Shown here piece after piece: positions 23,961 to 31,964 of a DNA stretch of 33,372 nucleotides. Position numbers and translations under genes: made by a program. A model generated the notes under the pieces. It saw only the letters and a list, made by a program, of their open reading frames with translations. It made no database searches and was not told the DNA's origin. Source of the DNA: Gammaproteobacteria bacterium. Lineage in GTDB: Bacteria; Pseudomonadota; Gammaproteobacteria; HK1. The stretch covers positions 1 to 33,372 of the forward strand of contig JAACFO010000035.1 of assembly GCA_009937425.1 (NCBI GenBank), given 5' to 3'. The first letter of the stretch is position 1. Each line of letters opens with the position of its first letter.

Positions 23961-25232
23961 TCACCTGCCACCAAAATCGGGGCTTTCACGCAGAACAATG
24001 GCACACAGGATACCGACGATACATCCAGCCACCAGTACGCTGAACGCCATGTGGTACGCGCCAACAGAATATACCCTGGCGCCGTCCACCAGAACGCCGT
24101 CCCAACCAAAATCAAGCAGCCAACCCACCATCGGCTGGAACAGCGCACCGGCGCCGGTCACAAGCGCGTTAACCATTCCGATTGCCGTGCCGCTGAACTG
24201 CGGTGGATTGTGCTCGCGCACCAGGGCAAAGTTCACAATCTGTGCCGATCCGCCAAAACCGATACCGAAGCACAGTACACCAACACCCCACAGCGGGATC
24301 CCCGGCAGGTACAAAATGGCGACCAGCGACAAGACGCTCATTAAAAGACCCGCGATTAACGGTGTCCGGCGGTTGCCGATACGATCGGACAGCCAGCCGA
24401 TCAGCGGCGCACCAACACCCCAGCCGAAGAACGTCACCGAGGTTACGCTGCCCGCGGTCACCCGATCGATATCGTAGACAGCCTGCAGGTAAGGCACGCC
24501 CCAGAGGCCGGCGAACGCGAGCAGTGGACCGGTGGAACCCAGCCCGGCGACGGCGTTCAGCCAGGTCTGCCGATTTGTGGCGACGCGTCGCAAGCCGACC
24601 AACACGGCGCCAACGCCACCGCTGCCCCGGTGCCGGTCGCGCACAAAAAACCAGGCCGCGAGCATCAGGCCGAATCCGATGACCGCCACCGAAGCCATGG
24701 TGGTGCGCCAGTCCGTGGCATTCACTGCCATGCGCAAGGGCGCCTGACCGAATACGCCGCCGGCCATACCGAACATCATGGCAAGACCCGCCAGCAGCGC
24801 AAATCGCTCCCGCGGAAACCACTGTCCTGCAACTGCCATAGCGCCCACCAGGCTGAAGGCACAGCCCGCGCCGATCAAAAAGCGCGTCACCGATGCGCCG
24901 GCAAGCCCGTGACTCCAGGCGAACAGCAGGCAGGCCACGGCCACGAGACCTGCGGCTGCGGTCATCAAGCGCCGCGGACCGAAGCGATCCAGCAGCAGAC
25001 CGACGGGTATCTGCATGCCCGCATACCCGTAGAAGTACAGGGCCGACAGGTTGCCGACGATGGCGCCGCCGACATGGAAGTCCCGCATGAGTTCCTCGAC
25101 CATGACACTGGGAGAAACCCGCAGGATCCAGGCATAGAAGAAAAACAACGATCCGACCAGCCAGCCGAGCAACGCAAGCCAGCGGGGTGACCCGTTCGAA
25201 TCCGAGGCTCTAGAAGAATCAGCGTTCGACAC
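23961..25232 (-). CDS. MFS transporter
   Basis: A 423-residue major facilitator superfamily protein with twelve predicted helices and the family loop GLLLDRFGPRRL after helix 2, with a second-half equivalent (WLSDRIGNRRTP). The N-terminal 20 residues are hydrophilic. The start is GTG at 25232 and no clear ribosome-binding site precedes it, so it may begin slightly downstream. The pattern fits an organic-anion or phthalate-type permease, but the substrate cannot be given. It sits upstream of the DUF2238 gene with 9 bp between them. Confidence 0.85.
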   Translation of the reverse strand: MSNADSSRASDSNGSPRWLALLGWLVGSLFFFYAWILRVSPSVMVEELMRDFHVGGAIVGNLSALYFYGYAGMQIPVGLLLDRFGPRRLMTAAAGLVAVACLLFAWSHGLAGASVTRFLIGAGCAFSLVGAMAVAGQWFPRERFALLAGLAMMFGMAGGVFGQAPLRMAVNATDWRTTMASVAVIGFGLMLAAWFFVRDRHRGSGGVGAVLVGLRRVATNRQTWLNAVAGLGSTGPLLAFAGLWGVPYLQAVYDIDRVTAGSVTSVTFFGWGVGAPLIGWLSDRIGNRRTPLIAGLLMSVLSLVAILYLPGIPLWGVGVLCFGIGFGGSAQIVNFALVREHNPPQFSGTAIGMVNALVTGAGALFQPMVGWLLDFGWDGVLVDGARVYSVGAYHMAFSVLVAGCIVGILCAIVLRESPDFGGR

Positions 25233-25315
25233 GTCGATATACGCGCAATAACCGTTGCTCGCCCGCGACCCGGACCTCGGCTACTCTAACGAATATAGGG
25301 TCTCGGGAGAATCTC

Positions 25316-25975
25316 ATGTCCAACAATCGTGTGGGTGTCGTCGTATTTGCTTCAGGATTGGTCGTCATGATCCTGTCAGCCATCATGGGAAAAGTACTTC
25401 AATCTCAACTCTTCGAACTCGGCATCAGCGGATTACAACAGACCCACGGAATGACAGGGATGGTTCCGGCCATGGTGTTCTTCTTCAGCTTTCCCGTGGG
25501 CCTGGTGATTTGCTTAGTCGGTGCGGTGAGTATGCGCAGCCACCTTAGCGGCCGCGTCTGGCCATATGCCCTGTTGGTAGCACCCGCAGTCGCCATCGTC
25601 GTGCTCGTGCCAATGGTTTTCGGCAGGGAACTGAGCACGGATTACTTCGGCATCGGTGGTGTTTCCATTCTGCTGCTGTCGGCCGCGACCATCTACTACT
25701 GGGGAAGTTACAGGGCACGGCAGCCGGCCAGCCGTCACGCTGCCCTCGACCTTCAGGCCATCGGGTATTTGTGCTTCGCCCTGGCAGCGTGGAACAGCTG
25801 TGGCTTCGGAAGCGTACCTTCATTCGCGCTGTTTCCCGAAAAAATGATTGCCCTCGGTACGCGGGAATTCGCCGTCGGCCAACTCAAGTCGATAATGGCC
25901 TTCTTCGTCCTCGGCTGGCTGTTCACGATGCTGGGGTTCTTAAAAGCATCCAGAGCCGCACGCCGAGACGGGTGA
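25316..25975 (+). CDS. Polytopic membrane protein of unknown function
   Basis: A 219-residue protein with about six hydrophobic segments (residues ~5-25, ~45-70, ~82-102, ~112-130, ~150-165 and ~185-208) and few charged loops. I do not recognise the family. The start is well supported by GGGAGA just before the ATG. It lies 49 bp upstream of the K+-channel-like gene on the same strand, so the two may be co-expressed. Confidence 0.7.
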   Translation: MSNNRVGVVVFASGLVVMILSAIMGKVLQSQLFELGISGLQQTHGMTGMVPAMVFFFSFPVGLVICLVGAVSMRSHLSGRVWPYALLVAPAVAIVVLVPMVFGRELSTDYFGIGGVSILLLSAATIYYWGSYRARQPASRHAALDLQAIGYLCFALAAWNSCGFGSVPSFALFPEKMIALGTREFAVGQLKSIMAFFVLGWLFTMLGFLKASRAARRDG

Positions 25976-26024
25976 CGGGTTTAGCCGTGGGCGTTACGAA
26001 CAACACTCTGTCAAGGAGCAACTC

Positions 26025-26690
26025 ATGACTTCAAGAAAGAATCCCTTCTACTTTTTGCTCGGCGGGCTGTTGGTCGCCTTGCTGATCACGCCCGTTGTTA
26101 CCGAGCGTTTTCCTGGAGTCGCCGGATTGCTGCTGATCGTAACTCTGCTGATTGCGGCATTGAGCCTATCCGCATCCAAGCGCATGTACAGGACTGCATG
26201 GGCGCTCATCGCCACGAACATCGTCCTGGATGTGGTTGGCCGTTTCCATCCCCACTTGGGAATTCACATCGCGGAGGCGGCAGTATTGTCCGCGTTTTTC
26301 GTTCTTGCAACGCTGTTTGCGTTTAAACGGGTTCTCGACGGCGAGTATGTGGACCTGAATCGCATTGCGGGAGCGATCAGCATCTACATGCTCCTGGGAT
26401 TGATCTGGACTTCTTTTTATTTTTTCCTGTCCCTGATAGATCCCCAGGCGTTCAATGGCCTACCGAATCTGAGTTCCCCAGACTGGAAACTCATGGACAG
26501 CGCGTATATGGATCTCCTTTACTACAGCTATGTGACACTCAGCACCCTGGGCTACGGTGACATCACGCCCGTGAGCCGTGCCGCTCAGGCGCTCTCCTAT
26601 CTCGAGGCCATATGCGGTGTCATGTACGTGGCGGTGCTGGTCGCGGCACTGGTTGGTTCCTACGGTAATAAGCGCGTCGCCCAGGCTTGA
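26025..26690 (+). CDS. Two-pore-helix K+-channel-like protein
   Basis: A 221-residue protein. The signature TLSTLGYGDITP (Gly176-Tyr177-Gly178-Asp179) is a potassium selectivity filter, flanked by a pore helix and the final transmembrane helix (ICGVMYVAVLVAALVG). The N-terminal half has about three or four more helices, so it is larger than a minimal two-helix channel, and there is no C-terminal RCK domain. Such channels set membrane potential and K+ flux. AAGGAG precedes the ATG. The stop is six bases from the convergent CDGSH gene. Confidence 0.87.
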   Translation: MTSRKNPFYFLLGGLLVALLITPVVTERFPGVAGLLLIVTLLIAALSLSASKRMYRTAWALIATNIVLDVVGRFHPHLGIHIAEAAVLSAFFVLATLFAFKRVLDGEYVDLNRIAGAISIYMLLGLIWTSFYFFLSLIDPQAFNGLPNLSSPDWKLMDSAYMDLLYYSYVTLSTLGYGDITPVSRAAQALSYLEAICGVMYVAVLVAALVGSYGNKRVAQA

Positions 26691-26696
26691 AACTGA

Positions 26697-27344
26697 TCAG
26701 CCTTCGTCATGCTCGAAGCCCGCGTCGTAATGGGAGCCGTCACAAAACGGCTTGTTCTTCGACGCGCCGCAACGGCACAAAGTGTAGTGCTCACGGGAAA
26801 CGCCGTCACCGAACTCCACACCTTCCAGGGTGATTCCGCCGGTAACGGCATAGGGGCCGTTTTTCGCCAGATGAACAGCCGGGGGATTATCGCAATCGCG
26901 ATGCGCCACATCGTCGATGGTGTAACTCAAGGCGCCGGATGGGCAGGCCGCAATGGTCTCGATAATGGCCTCGGAACTTGCACCGTCGGCATCGATCCAG
27001 GGTTTGACACCCATGCGCCACACCGAAGGCAGCCGGTCGGTGCACACGCCCGCGTGGGCACACAGGCCACGATTGTCGTGGATGGTGATGGCCTTGCCCA
27101 CGTAGTTACGGTTCTCGTCTTTGGTGCGCTCGGGCTTCTTGCTGTCCTCGAAGCCAATCTTTGCGTGGCTGCCATCGCAGAACGGCTTGTTCTCGGAGCC
27201 ACCGCACCGGCACAGCGCAATCGTTTCCTTTGTAGCGATGGCATCGCCACGGGAATTCGTGAACGTGGTCAACCCGTTGACCAGATAGGGACCATTCGGC
27301 TTGCAGCTTATTGTTGGTAAGGAACGCGATTTACTGGACGCCAT
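26697..27344 (-). CDS. CDGSH-type iron-sulfur protein, three-module
   Basis: A 215-residue protein with three iron-sulfur modules in order: a CDGSH site (Cys45, Cys47, Cys56, His60), a central Fer4_19/DUF1271-like domain (Cys95, Cys101, Cys134 in CPSGAL) and a second CDGSH site (Cys190, Cys192, Cys201, His205). CDGSH sites bind a labile 2Fe-2S cluster through three Cys and one His. This bacterial fusion is known but its role is unclear; redox sensing or cluster transfer is likely. It follows the pirin gene by 22 bp on the same strand and is probably in one operon with it. Confidence 0.9.
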   Translation of the reverse strand: MASSKSRSLPTISCKPNGPYLVNGLTTFTNSRGDAIATKETIALCRCGGSENKPFCDGSHAKIGFEDSKKPERTKDENRNYVGKAITIHDNRGLCAHAGVCTDRLPSVWRMGVKPWIDADGASSEAIIETIAACPSGALSYTIDDVAHRDCDNPPAVHLAKNGPYAVTGGITLEGVEFGDGVSREHYTLCRCGASKNKPFCDGSHYDAGFEHDEG

Positions 27345-27366
27345 GTCTCACTCCTGCTGATGATTC

Positions 27367-28236
27367 TTAGAACCGCCCCTCACGAAAATCCTGAAAGGCA
27401 TCCATCACTTCCTGCCGGGTATTCATAACGAACGGTCCCGCCCGGGCCACCGGTTCCTTCAATTGCTTGCCCGCGACGAGCAGGAAACGGTTGTTCGCGC
27501 CGGCGCCGGAAATGAGCACCCCCTCGCCGGTCCCGAGAACAGCCAGGCTGCCCGCATCGACCTTCGCGTCACCGTCACCCTGGTCGGAACGGACCCCCAC
27601 CGCGCCCTCGAATACGTACAGAAAGGCATTGTGTGACAGCGCCAGCGGTTCGGCCAGGGTCGCGCCATTGCCAAGGGTCACGTCCAGGTACTGAGGTTGC
27701 GTCGATACCCCGGTGACGGGTCCGGCGTTGCCCAGCGAAGTTTCTCCGGCGATGACCCTGATGACCACACCCTCGTCCCTTTGCTCCCTGGGGATCGCCG
27801 CCGCCGGATATTCCTGGTAACCGGGCGCTACCCACTTCTCGTCGGCAGGCAAATTCACCCACAGCTGAAAGCCCCATAGCAGCCCGTCTTCCTGCTCAGG
27901 CATCTCCGAATGCACGATGCCCCGCCCCGCGGTCATCCACTGAATTCCACCGGTCTCGATGACGCCGGCGTGCCCCTGGTTGTCCTCGTGGCGCATGCGC
28001 CCGGCGAGCAGGTAGGTAACGGTTTCGAAGCCGCGGTGGGGATGGTCGGGGAAGCCGGCAATATAGTCGCCCGGTTCGTCGGACCGAAACTCGTCGAGCA
28101 ACAGAAATGGGTCCAACATGTCCAGCTCAGGCGATCCGATCACCCGCGTGAGCGCAACGCCGGCGCCATCGGAGGTGGCCACACCTTTGAGGGTGCGCAC
28201 CACCGAGCGTAGTCCTTTTTGCTTCGGATCCCACAT
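27367..28236 (-). CDS. Pirin-family protein
   Basis: A 289-residue bicupin. FPDHPHRGFETVTYLL and RHEDNQGHAGVIETG carry the N-terminal cupin His and Glu iron ligands, with MTAGRGIVHSE next to them. LWGFQLWVNLP and FVMNTRQEVMDAFQDF end the family pattern. Pirins bind iron, and some oxidise quercetin or modulate dehydrogenases. It is upstream of the CDGSH gene. The non-coding interval of the sigma-54 operon starts at its 5' end, so its own promoter lies in that region, reading leftward. Confidence 0.88.
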   Translation of the reverse strand: MWDPKQKGLRSVVRTLKGVATSDGAGVALTRVIGSPELDMLDPFLLLDEFRSDEPGDYIAGFPDHPHRGFETVTYLLAGRMRHEDNQGHAGVIETGGIQWMTAGRGIVHSEMPEQEDGLLWGFQLWVNLPADEKWVAPGYQEYPAAAIPREQRDEGVVIRVIAGETSLGNAGPVTGVSTQPQYLDVTLGNGATLAEPLALSHNAFLYVFEGAVGVRSDQGDGDAKVDAGSLAVLGTGEGVLISGAGANNRFLLVAGKQLKEPVARAGPFVMNTRQEVMDAFQDFREGRF

Positions 28237-28341
28237 GGGTCAGGCCGCGCTTCCGACTGTAGAGGAAAGACCTATTGTGCAGGTTGCCTTGCCGCGGATA
28301 AACAAGACAATTTTAAAACTGCACCGGGTGCCTGACGACCT

Positions 28342-28351
28342 ACCGGCCGGT
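28342..28351. promoter_or_regulatory. 10-bp perfect palindrome, possible operator
   Basis: ACCGGCCGGT is a perfect palindrome 122 bp upstream of the sigma-54 -24 box. Function is inferred from position only. Confidence 0.3.
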
Positions 28352-28358
28352 CAGTTTC

Positions 28359-28375
28359 TGTACATTTCACGTACA
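28359..28375. promoter_or_regulatory. Inverted repeat, possible enhancer-binding site
   Basis: TGTAC and GTACA are separated by seven bases about 100 bp upstream of the sigma-54 promoter, the usual place for a bacterial enhancer-binding activator. The spacing is one longer than a NifA site (TGT-N10-ACA), so no activator is named. Confidence 0.4.
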
Positions 28376-28472
28376 AGCCATGCCTCTCAATCCGGGTCCT
28401 GAGATTTTCGCTGCCCACCCATCCCCACATCTTTTTTAGGCAATTCAATGACTTGAGGCTATTCCTCTGATC

Positions 28473-28488
28473 CTGGCATCCATCTTGC
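28473..28488 (+). promoter_or_regulatory. Sigma-54 (-24/-12) promoter
   Basis: CTGGCATCCATCTTGC matches the YTGGCAC-N5-TTGC consensus with one change. The essential GG (28475-28476) and GC (28487-28488) are exactly 10 bases apart. The direction is towards the operon starting at 28729, and transcription would begin near 28500. Confidence 0.75.
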
Positions 28489-28501
28489 GATAACTCCGTG
28501 G

Positions 28502-28528
28502 GGAGCGCCCAAGCCAGGGCCGCGCTCC
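28502..28528 (+). repeat. Leader hairpin
   Basis: GGAGCGC (28502-28508) pairs with GCGCTCC (28522-28528) around 13 bases, directly at the expected sigma-54 transcript start. It could stabilise the leader or form part of a regulatory RNA, but no riboswitch class is recognised. Confidence 0.4.
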
Positions 28529-28714
28529 TCTCCGGGGCGGCTGCGCCGGCCGGACAGAATGACGACACTTTCAGGTCCCACGGGCCCTTGCCCTGAGGCC
28601 TCCGGAGATGTGATGCAGGTTTCGGTTCGCGATCTCCGACGTACTTTTCCCGGCACAGGCTGCCGACAAATTCACTGTTAGCAACAGGATTCGTGTATCG
28701 GCACGAGGCCCATG

Positions 28715-28720
28715 AGGAAG
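28715..28720 (+). promoter_or_regulatory. Ribosome-binding site deciding the acyl-AMP-ligase start
   Basis: AGGAAG lies eight bases before ATG 28729. It favours that start over the in-frame GTG at 28693. Confidence 0.75.
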
Positions 28721-28728
28721 CCCTTTTC

Positions 28729-30438
28729 ATGTCCGCACTTCACAGCATTTCCAGCCCGTCGGCCCCCATGCTAGCCGGGCGCCGGACCCGCCCTCTGCGC
28801 CCGCGGCGCCTGAGAGAGATCAACGCCAGCGGCGAATGTCCCAGCCAGGGCGTGCTGGCGCTACTCGAGGAACACGCCCAGCACCATCCGCTCAATCGCG
28901 CCCTGGTCATGTTGGATGGCCAGGACACACGTGCCGTGACCTACGTGGAGCTGGCCCAACGCGTCAAACGCCTGGCCGGCTGGCTGTCGGCCCGCTTTCC
29001 CGACGGCGGTGAACCCATCGGCGTCCTGTCGGCATCCAGTCCCGACTGGGGCATCGTGGCCCTGGCCACCATCGCTTCGCGCAACGTTCTGGTGCCCCTG
29101 GACGTTTCCATGGAATCCGACGCCCTGGCCGCAGCGCTCGGGCGCGTGGCGCCGGCGATAACGTTCAGCTCAACCGCCTGCTACGACCTCGCAAGGGCGC
29201 TGGCCTCACCTGCGGGCGAGATTCTATGCATGGACGATGCGCACCTGGATGCGACTCTGCCGCAAACCATCGCGGCGGCCAGCGGGTCCAAGGTTGGCAA
29301 ACCGGCTGCCGGCACCGCGCTGATGGCGTTCACTTCCGGCACAACGGCGACGCCCAAGGCCGTGGAAATCAGCTTCGACAACCTCCTGTTTCAAATTCGT
29401 GCCCTTACCCGATGCTTCGCATTACGGCCGTCGGATCGCCTCCTGTCCTTGCTGCCCATGCATCACATGCTGGAATTCACCACCGGCTTCCTGTGCCCCC
29501 TGTGGTCCGGCGCGCAAGTGCACTATTTGAACTCGTTGCTGCCGGACGAAGCACTGACGCGTATCCGCGCCCTGGGTATTACCCGTGTGGTCACGGTGCC
29601 GGCCTGGCTCGCATTGCTCAAACATACTCTGGAACGCAACGCGCGGGACGGCAACACCCGCACACCATCGACGACCGCGCTGCGCAATCACGCGCGGCGG
29701 GCACTTGGCGCCGACTTCGAGCATTTCGTCTGCGGCGGCGCGCCCCTGGCCGACCATGTGGCCGACTTCTTCGAAACCGTTGGCGCGCCGGTAATACAAG
29801 GCTACGGTCTCACGGAAACAGGTCCAGTAGTTTCCACCAACACCAGAAGCGGGTTTCGGCGGGGATCCGTCGGCCGGCCGCTTGCCGGTACCGAGATCGG
29901 AATTTCCGACGCAGGCGAGATCCTCGTGCGCGGCCCCCACGTGGCCGGCCGTTATCGTCTCGATACGGGGGCCGAAAAAATTGTCGCCGATGACAAGGGC
30001 TGGTTTCACACCGGCGACCTCGGTCATGTGGACGTGGACGGCTTTCTGTATGTCACGGGCCGTATCAAGTCCACTATCGTGCTCGCCAGTGGCAAGAACG
30101 TTCAGCCCGAGGAGATCGAAGCCCATCTGCAGGCCTGCGACGCTATCACCGAGTGTTGTGCCATCGCGCTCGGCGACGGCAACTCGGCGCGGGGCGAGGA
30201 AATCGGTCTGGTGGTCGTTGCAACGCCGGACTTCCTGAACGCGTGCGAAAAAACGGCCGACGATGTAACGCAGACATTGCAGCGCCGTGTCCGCGAATGC
30301 CTCACTACGCTTGCGGCCCACAAGCGTCCCCGGAGCGTGATTGTTCGAGACCAACCACTCCCGCGTACCGCCACGGGCAAGCTGCGCCGGGCGGAGCTGA
30401 CCGAATGGGCGCGAGCTCGAACGGAGACACAATCATGA
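28729..30438 (+). CDS. AMP-forming acyl-CoA/acyl-ACP ligase
   Basis: A 569-residue ANL-superfamily adenylate-forming enzyme, which activates a carboxylic acid as acyl-AMP and passes it to CoA or a carrier protein. Motifs in order: P-loop TSGTTATPK (202-210), LLPMHHMLEFT (about 241), GYGLTETG (358-365), GWFHTGD (424-430), GRIKST (444-449) and C-terminal TATGKLRR with the catalytic Lys near 553. The HHMLEFT pattern resembles long-chain fatty-acid ligases. It is the first gene of the operon; its stop overlaps the next ATG (ATGA). The carrier protein gene downstream suggests it may charge that protein, which is inferred. Expression is likely from the sigma-54 promoter. Confidence 0.87.
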   Translation: MSALHSISSPSAPMLAGRRTRPLRPRRLREINASGECPSQGVLALLEEHAQHHPLNRALVMLDGQDTRAVTYVELAQRVKRLAGWLSARFPDGGEPIGVLSASSPDWGIVALATIASRNVLVPLDVSMESDALAAALGRVAPAITFSSTACYDLARALASPAGEILCMDDAHLDATLPQTIAAASGSKVGKPAAGTALMAFTSGTTATPKAVEISFDNLLFQIRALTRCFALRPSDRLLSLLPMHHMLEFTTGFLCPLWSGAQVHYLNSLLPDEALTRIRALGITRVVTVPAWLALLKHTLERNARDGNTRTPSTTALRNHARRALGADFEHFVCGGAPLADHVADFFETVGAPVIQGYGLTETGPVVSTNTRSGFRRGSVGRPLAGTEIGISDAGEILVRGPHVAGRYRLDTGAEKIVADDKGWFHTGDLGHVDVDGFLYVTGRIKSTIVLASGKNVQPEEIEAHLQACDAITECCAIALGDGNSARGEEIGLVVVATPDFLNACEKTADDVTQTLQRRVRECLTTLAAHKRPRSVIVRDQPLPRTATGKLRRAELTEWARARTETQS

Positions 30439-31016
30439 GCACCATGTATCTGGTGCTAGCCATGGTAAATCTTGGCCTCATCGGATTGTTGCCGCGCATC
30501 TTCTTCGACCCCCGTGGGCGCAAGAACGCCATGTGGTGGGCGACAGCGGCGCCCTTTGTCGCGGCTGGCGCGGTGTTGGTAGTGTGTTTCGCCGGCGTCT
30601 GGCAACCGTGGTATCTGCCCGTCCCCGGGGGTGTGGTGATTAACGAATCCATCGCCGTCCTGTTTGCCTGCGTCTCCATCGCACTCATCGCCTACACCAT
30701 CGGCACACACCGCGTGCCATTGGCCCTGTGGCATCAGGACGATGACGCACCGCGCAGCATCGTCACCTACGGCGCCTACAAATACGTGCGCCACCCGTTC
30801 TACAGCGCATTTCTAATGGCGCTGACTGGAACACTCATCGCCTGCCCGCACCCGGGAACACTCCTGTGTCTGGTCTATACCGCGTTGATGCTGCATTACA
30901 CGGCGGGCAAGGAGGAACACAAGCTCTCGAACTCCGAGTTCGGCGACGAGTACCGCAATTATCTGGCGCACACGGGACGTTTTCTGCCACGCCTGGGTGG
31001 TGGCGCCTCGGCATGA
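30435..31016 (+). CDS. Isoprenylcysteine carboxyl methyltransferase (ICMT)-like membrane protein
   Basis: A 193-residue membrane protein with five or so helices. YKYVRHPFYSAFLMALTG and KEEHKLSNSEFGDEYRNYL are the ICMT/PEMT-type SAM-binding signatures (RHP, and the Glu-Tyr-rich C-terminus). Family members methylate carboxyl or lipid substrates at the membrane, and in bacteria most are uncharacterised. Both its start (ATGA with the ligase) and stop (ATGA with the KAS gene) are overlapped, so it is fully embedded in the operon. The chosen ATG at 30435 replaces a longer frame from 30153. It may methylate the pathway product or an intermediate, which is an inference. Confidence 0.83.
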   Translation: MSTMYLVLAMVNLGLIGLLPRIFFDPRGRKNAMWWATAAPFVAAGAVLVVCFAGVWQPWYLPVPGGVVINESIAVLFACVSIALIAYTIGTHRVPLALWHQDDDAPRSIVTYGAYKYVRHPFYSAFLMALTGTLIACPHPGTLLCLVYTALMLHYTAGKEEHKLSNSEFGDEYRNYLAHTGRFLPRLGGGASA

Positions 31017-31960
31017 ACGTCTACCTGCATGACCCGGTCTATGCCCTGGGGGACACGACCTACACCGTCGACGAATCCGTGAGCGCGTCGCGCACCCTGT
31101 CCAGCGCGGATACGCTGCGCGAAGCCGGATTCCAGACCCACCACGTGTGCTCGCCGGACACGGGCGTTCAGGAGCTCGCGGCGCGCACGGCGGAACAGTT
31201 GGGTGAGTGTCTCGACACCGTGTCGACGGTGATATTTTCTACCTGCCTGCCCATGAACGGCAGCGTAGGCAGCTTCGCGGACTACCAGGAATCACGGGAC
31301 GTGAAGCACCTGATGGATTTCCCCGCGAGCCGCTTACAGGCAGCCTGCGGTCTTCAGGAAACCCAGGTCATCGGACTCAATCAGCAGGCTTGCACCGGCA
31401 TGCTGGGCGGCATTCGCCTGGCACGGGCGCTGTTGCGATCGGAGAGCGATATCGACGATATCCTCTGCATTACCGCCGACCGCTTCCCCCCCGATGCGAT
31501 CTACGAGCAGTCTTATAACCTCATATCCGACGGCGGCGCCGCGGTGGTCATTTCGCGGCTGGAGCGTGGCTTTCGCGTCATTGGTTGCCATCAGATCACC
31601 AACGGCGCGCTGGTGCAAGCCAGCGACGACGAAGCCGTCGGCACCTACTTCAACTATACCCACCGGCTGGTCCAGGAGAGTCTCGCCAAAATCGACGCGA
31701 AGATCTCCGACATCGATTGGATTATCGCTCAGAACATGAACGTCAAAGCCTGGCAGATCCTCGCGCGTCTGCTGTCTTTCGATGCCGAACGTGTCTATTT
31801 CGATTCACTTCCGGAAGTCGGCCATGTGATCAGCGGTGACAACGTTATCAATTTGAAACGGTTGGATGACAGCGAGGCGATACAACCCGGTGAAAAACTT
31901 TTGATGCTCATGGCGGGTTACGGCATGAACTGGCAGAGCGTGATCCTGGAGAAAGTTTAA
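31013..31960 (+). CDS. Ketoacyl-ACP synthase III-like protein with altered active site
   Basis: A 315-residue thiolase-fold protein of the FabH/KAS III group. NQQACTGMLGGIRLA carries the nucleophile Cys127. The usual catalytic His in the VPHQAN motif is replaced by Gln240 (IIAQNMN), and the usual Asn of GN is His271 (VGHVISGDN). A Cys-Gln-His arrangement in place of Cys-His-Asn suggests acyl transfer or condensation without standard decarboxylation of malonyl-ACP, as in other non-canonical KAS III enzymes. The ATG at 31013 overlaps the ICMT stop. The next gene starts 5 bp after its end. Alignment by eye, so the substitution calls need confirming. Confidence 0.82.
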   Translation: MNVYLHDPVYALGDTTYTVDESVSASRTLSSADTLREAGFQTHHVCSPDTGVQELAARTAEQLGECLDTVSTVIFSTCLPMNGSVGSFADYQESRDVKHLMDFPASRLQAACGLQETQVIGLNQQACTGMLGGIRLARALLRSESDIDDILCITADRFPPDAIYEQSYNLISDGGAAVVISRLERGFRVIGCHQITNGALVQASDDEAVGTYFNYTHRLVQESLAKIDAKISDIDWIIAQNMNVKAWQILARLLSFDAERVYFDSLPEVGHVISGDNVINLKRLDDSEAIQPGEKLLMLMAGYGMNWQSVILEKV

Positions 31961-31964
31961 CAGC

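Larger units (their letters stand above)
28237..28728. other. 492-bp non-coding divergent regulatory region
   Basis: Between the pirin start and the acyl-AMP-ligase start there is no convincing gene. It holds a perfect 10-bp palindrome, a TGTAC/GTACA inverted repeat, a strong sigma-54 promoter match and a long (about 230 nt) leader with one GC-rich hairpin. A 40-codon ORF (28559-28681) is open but unsupported. Confidence 0.75.

Noticed and set aside
28590..28650. GCCTCCGG stretch resembling part of a cyclic-di-GMP riboswitch
   Set aside because: The other conserved blocks of the GEMM motif are absent; the short match is likely chance.
28559..28681. 40-codon ORF in the sigma-54 leader
   Set aside because: No good ribosome-binding site, no recognisable composition or repeated control codons; could be chance.
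28272..28730. 152-codon reverse ORF across the non-coding region
   Set aside because: It overlaps the promoter and leader, has odd composition (Arg/Ser/Trp-rich) and resembles no family.
29422..30432. 336-codon reverse ORF opposite the acyl ligase
   Set aside because: Shadow of the ANL enzyme, whose motifs fix the forward frame.
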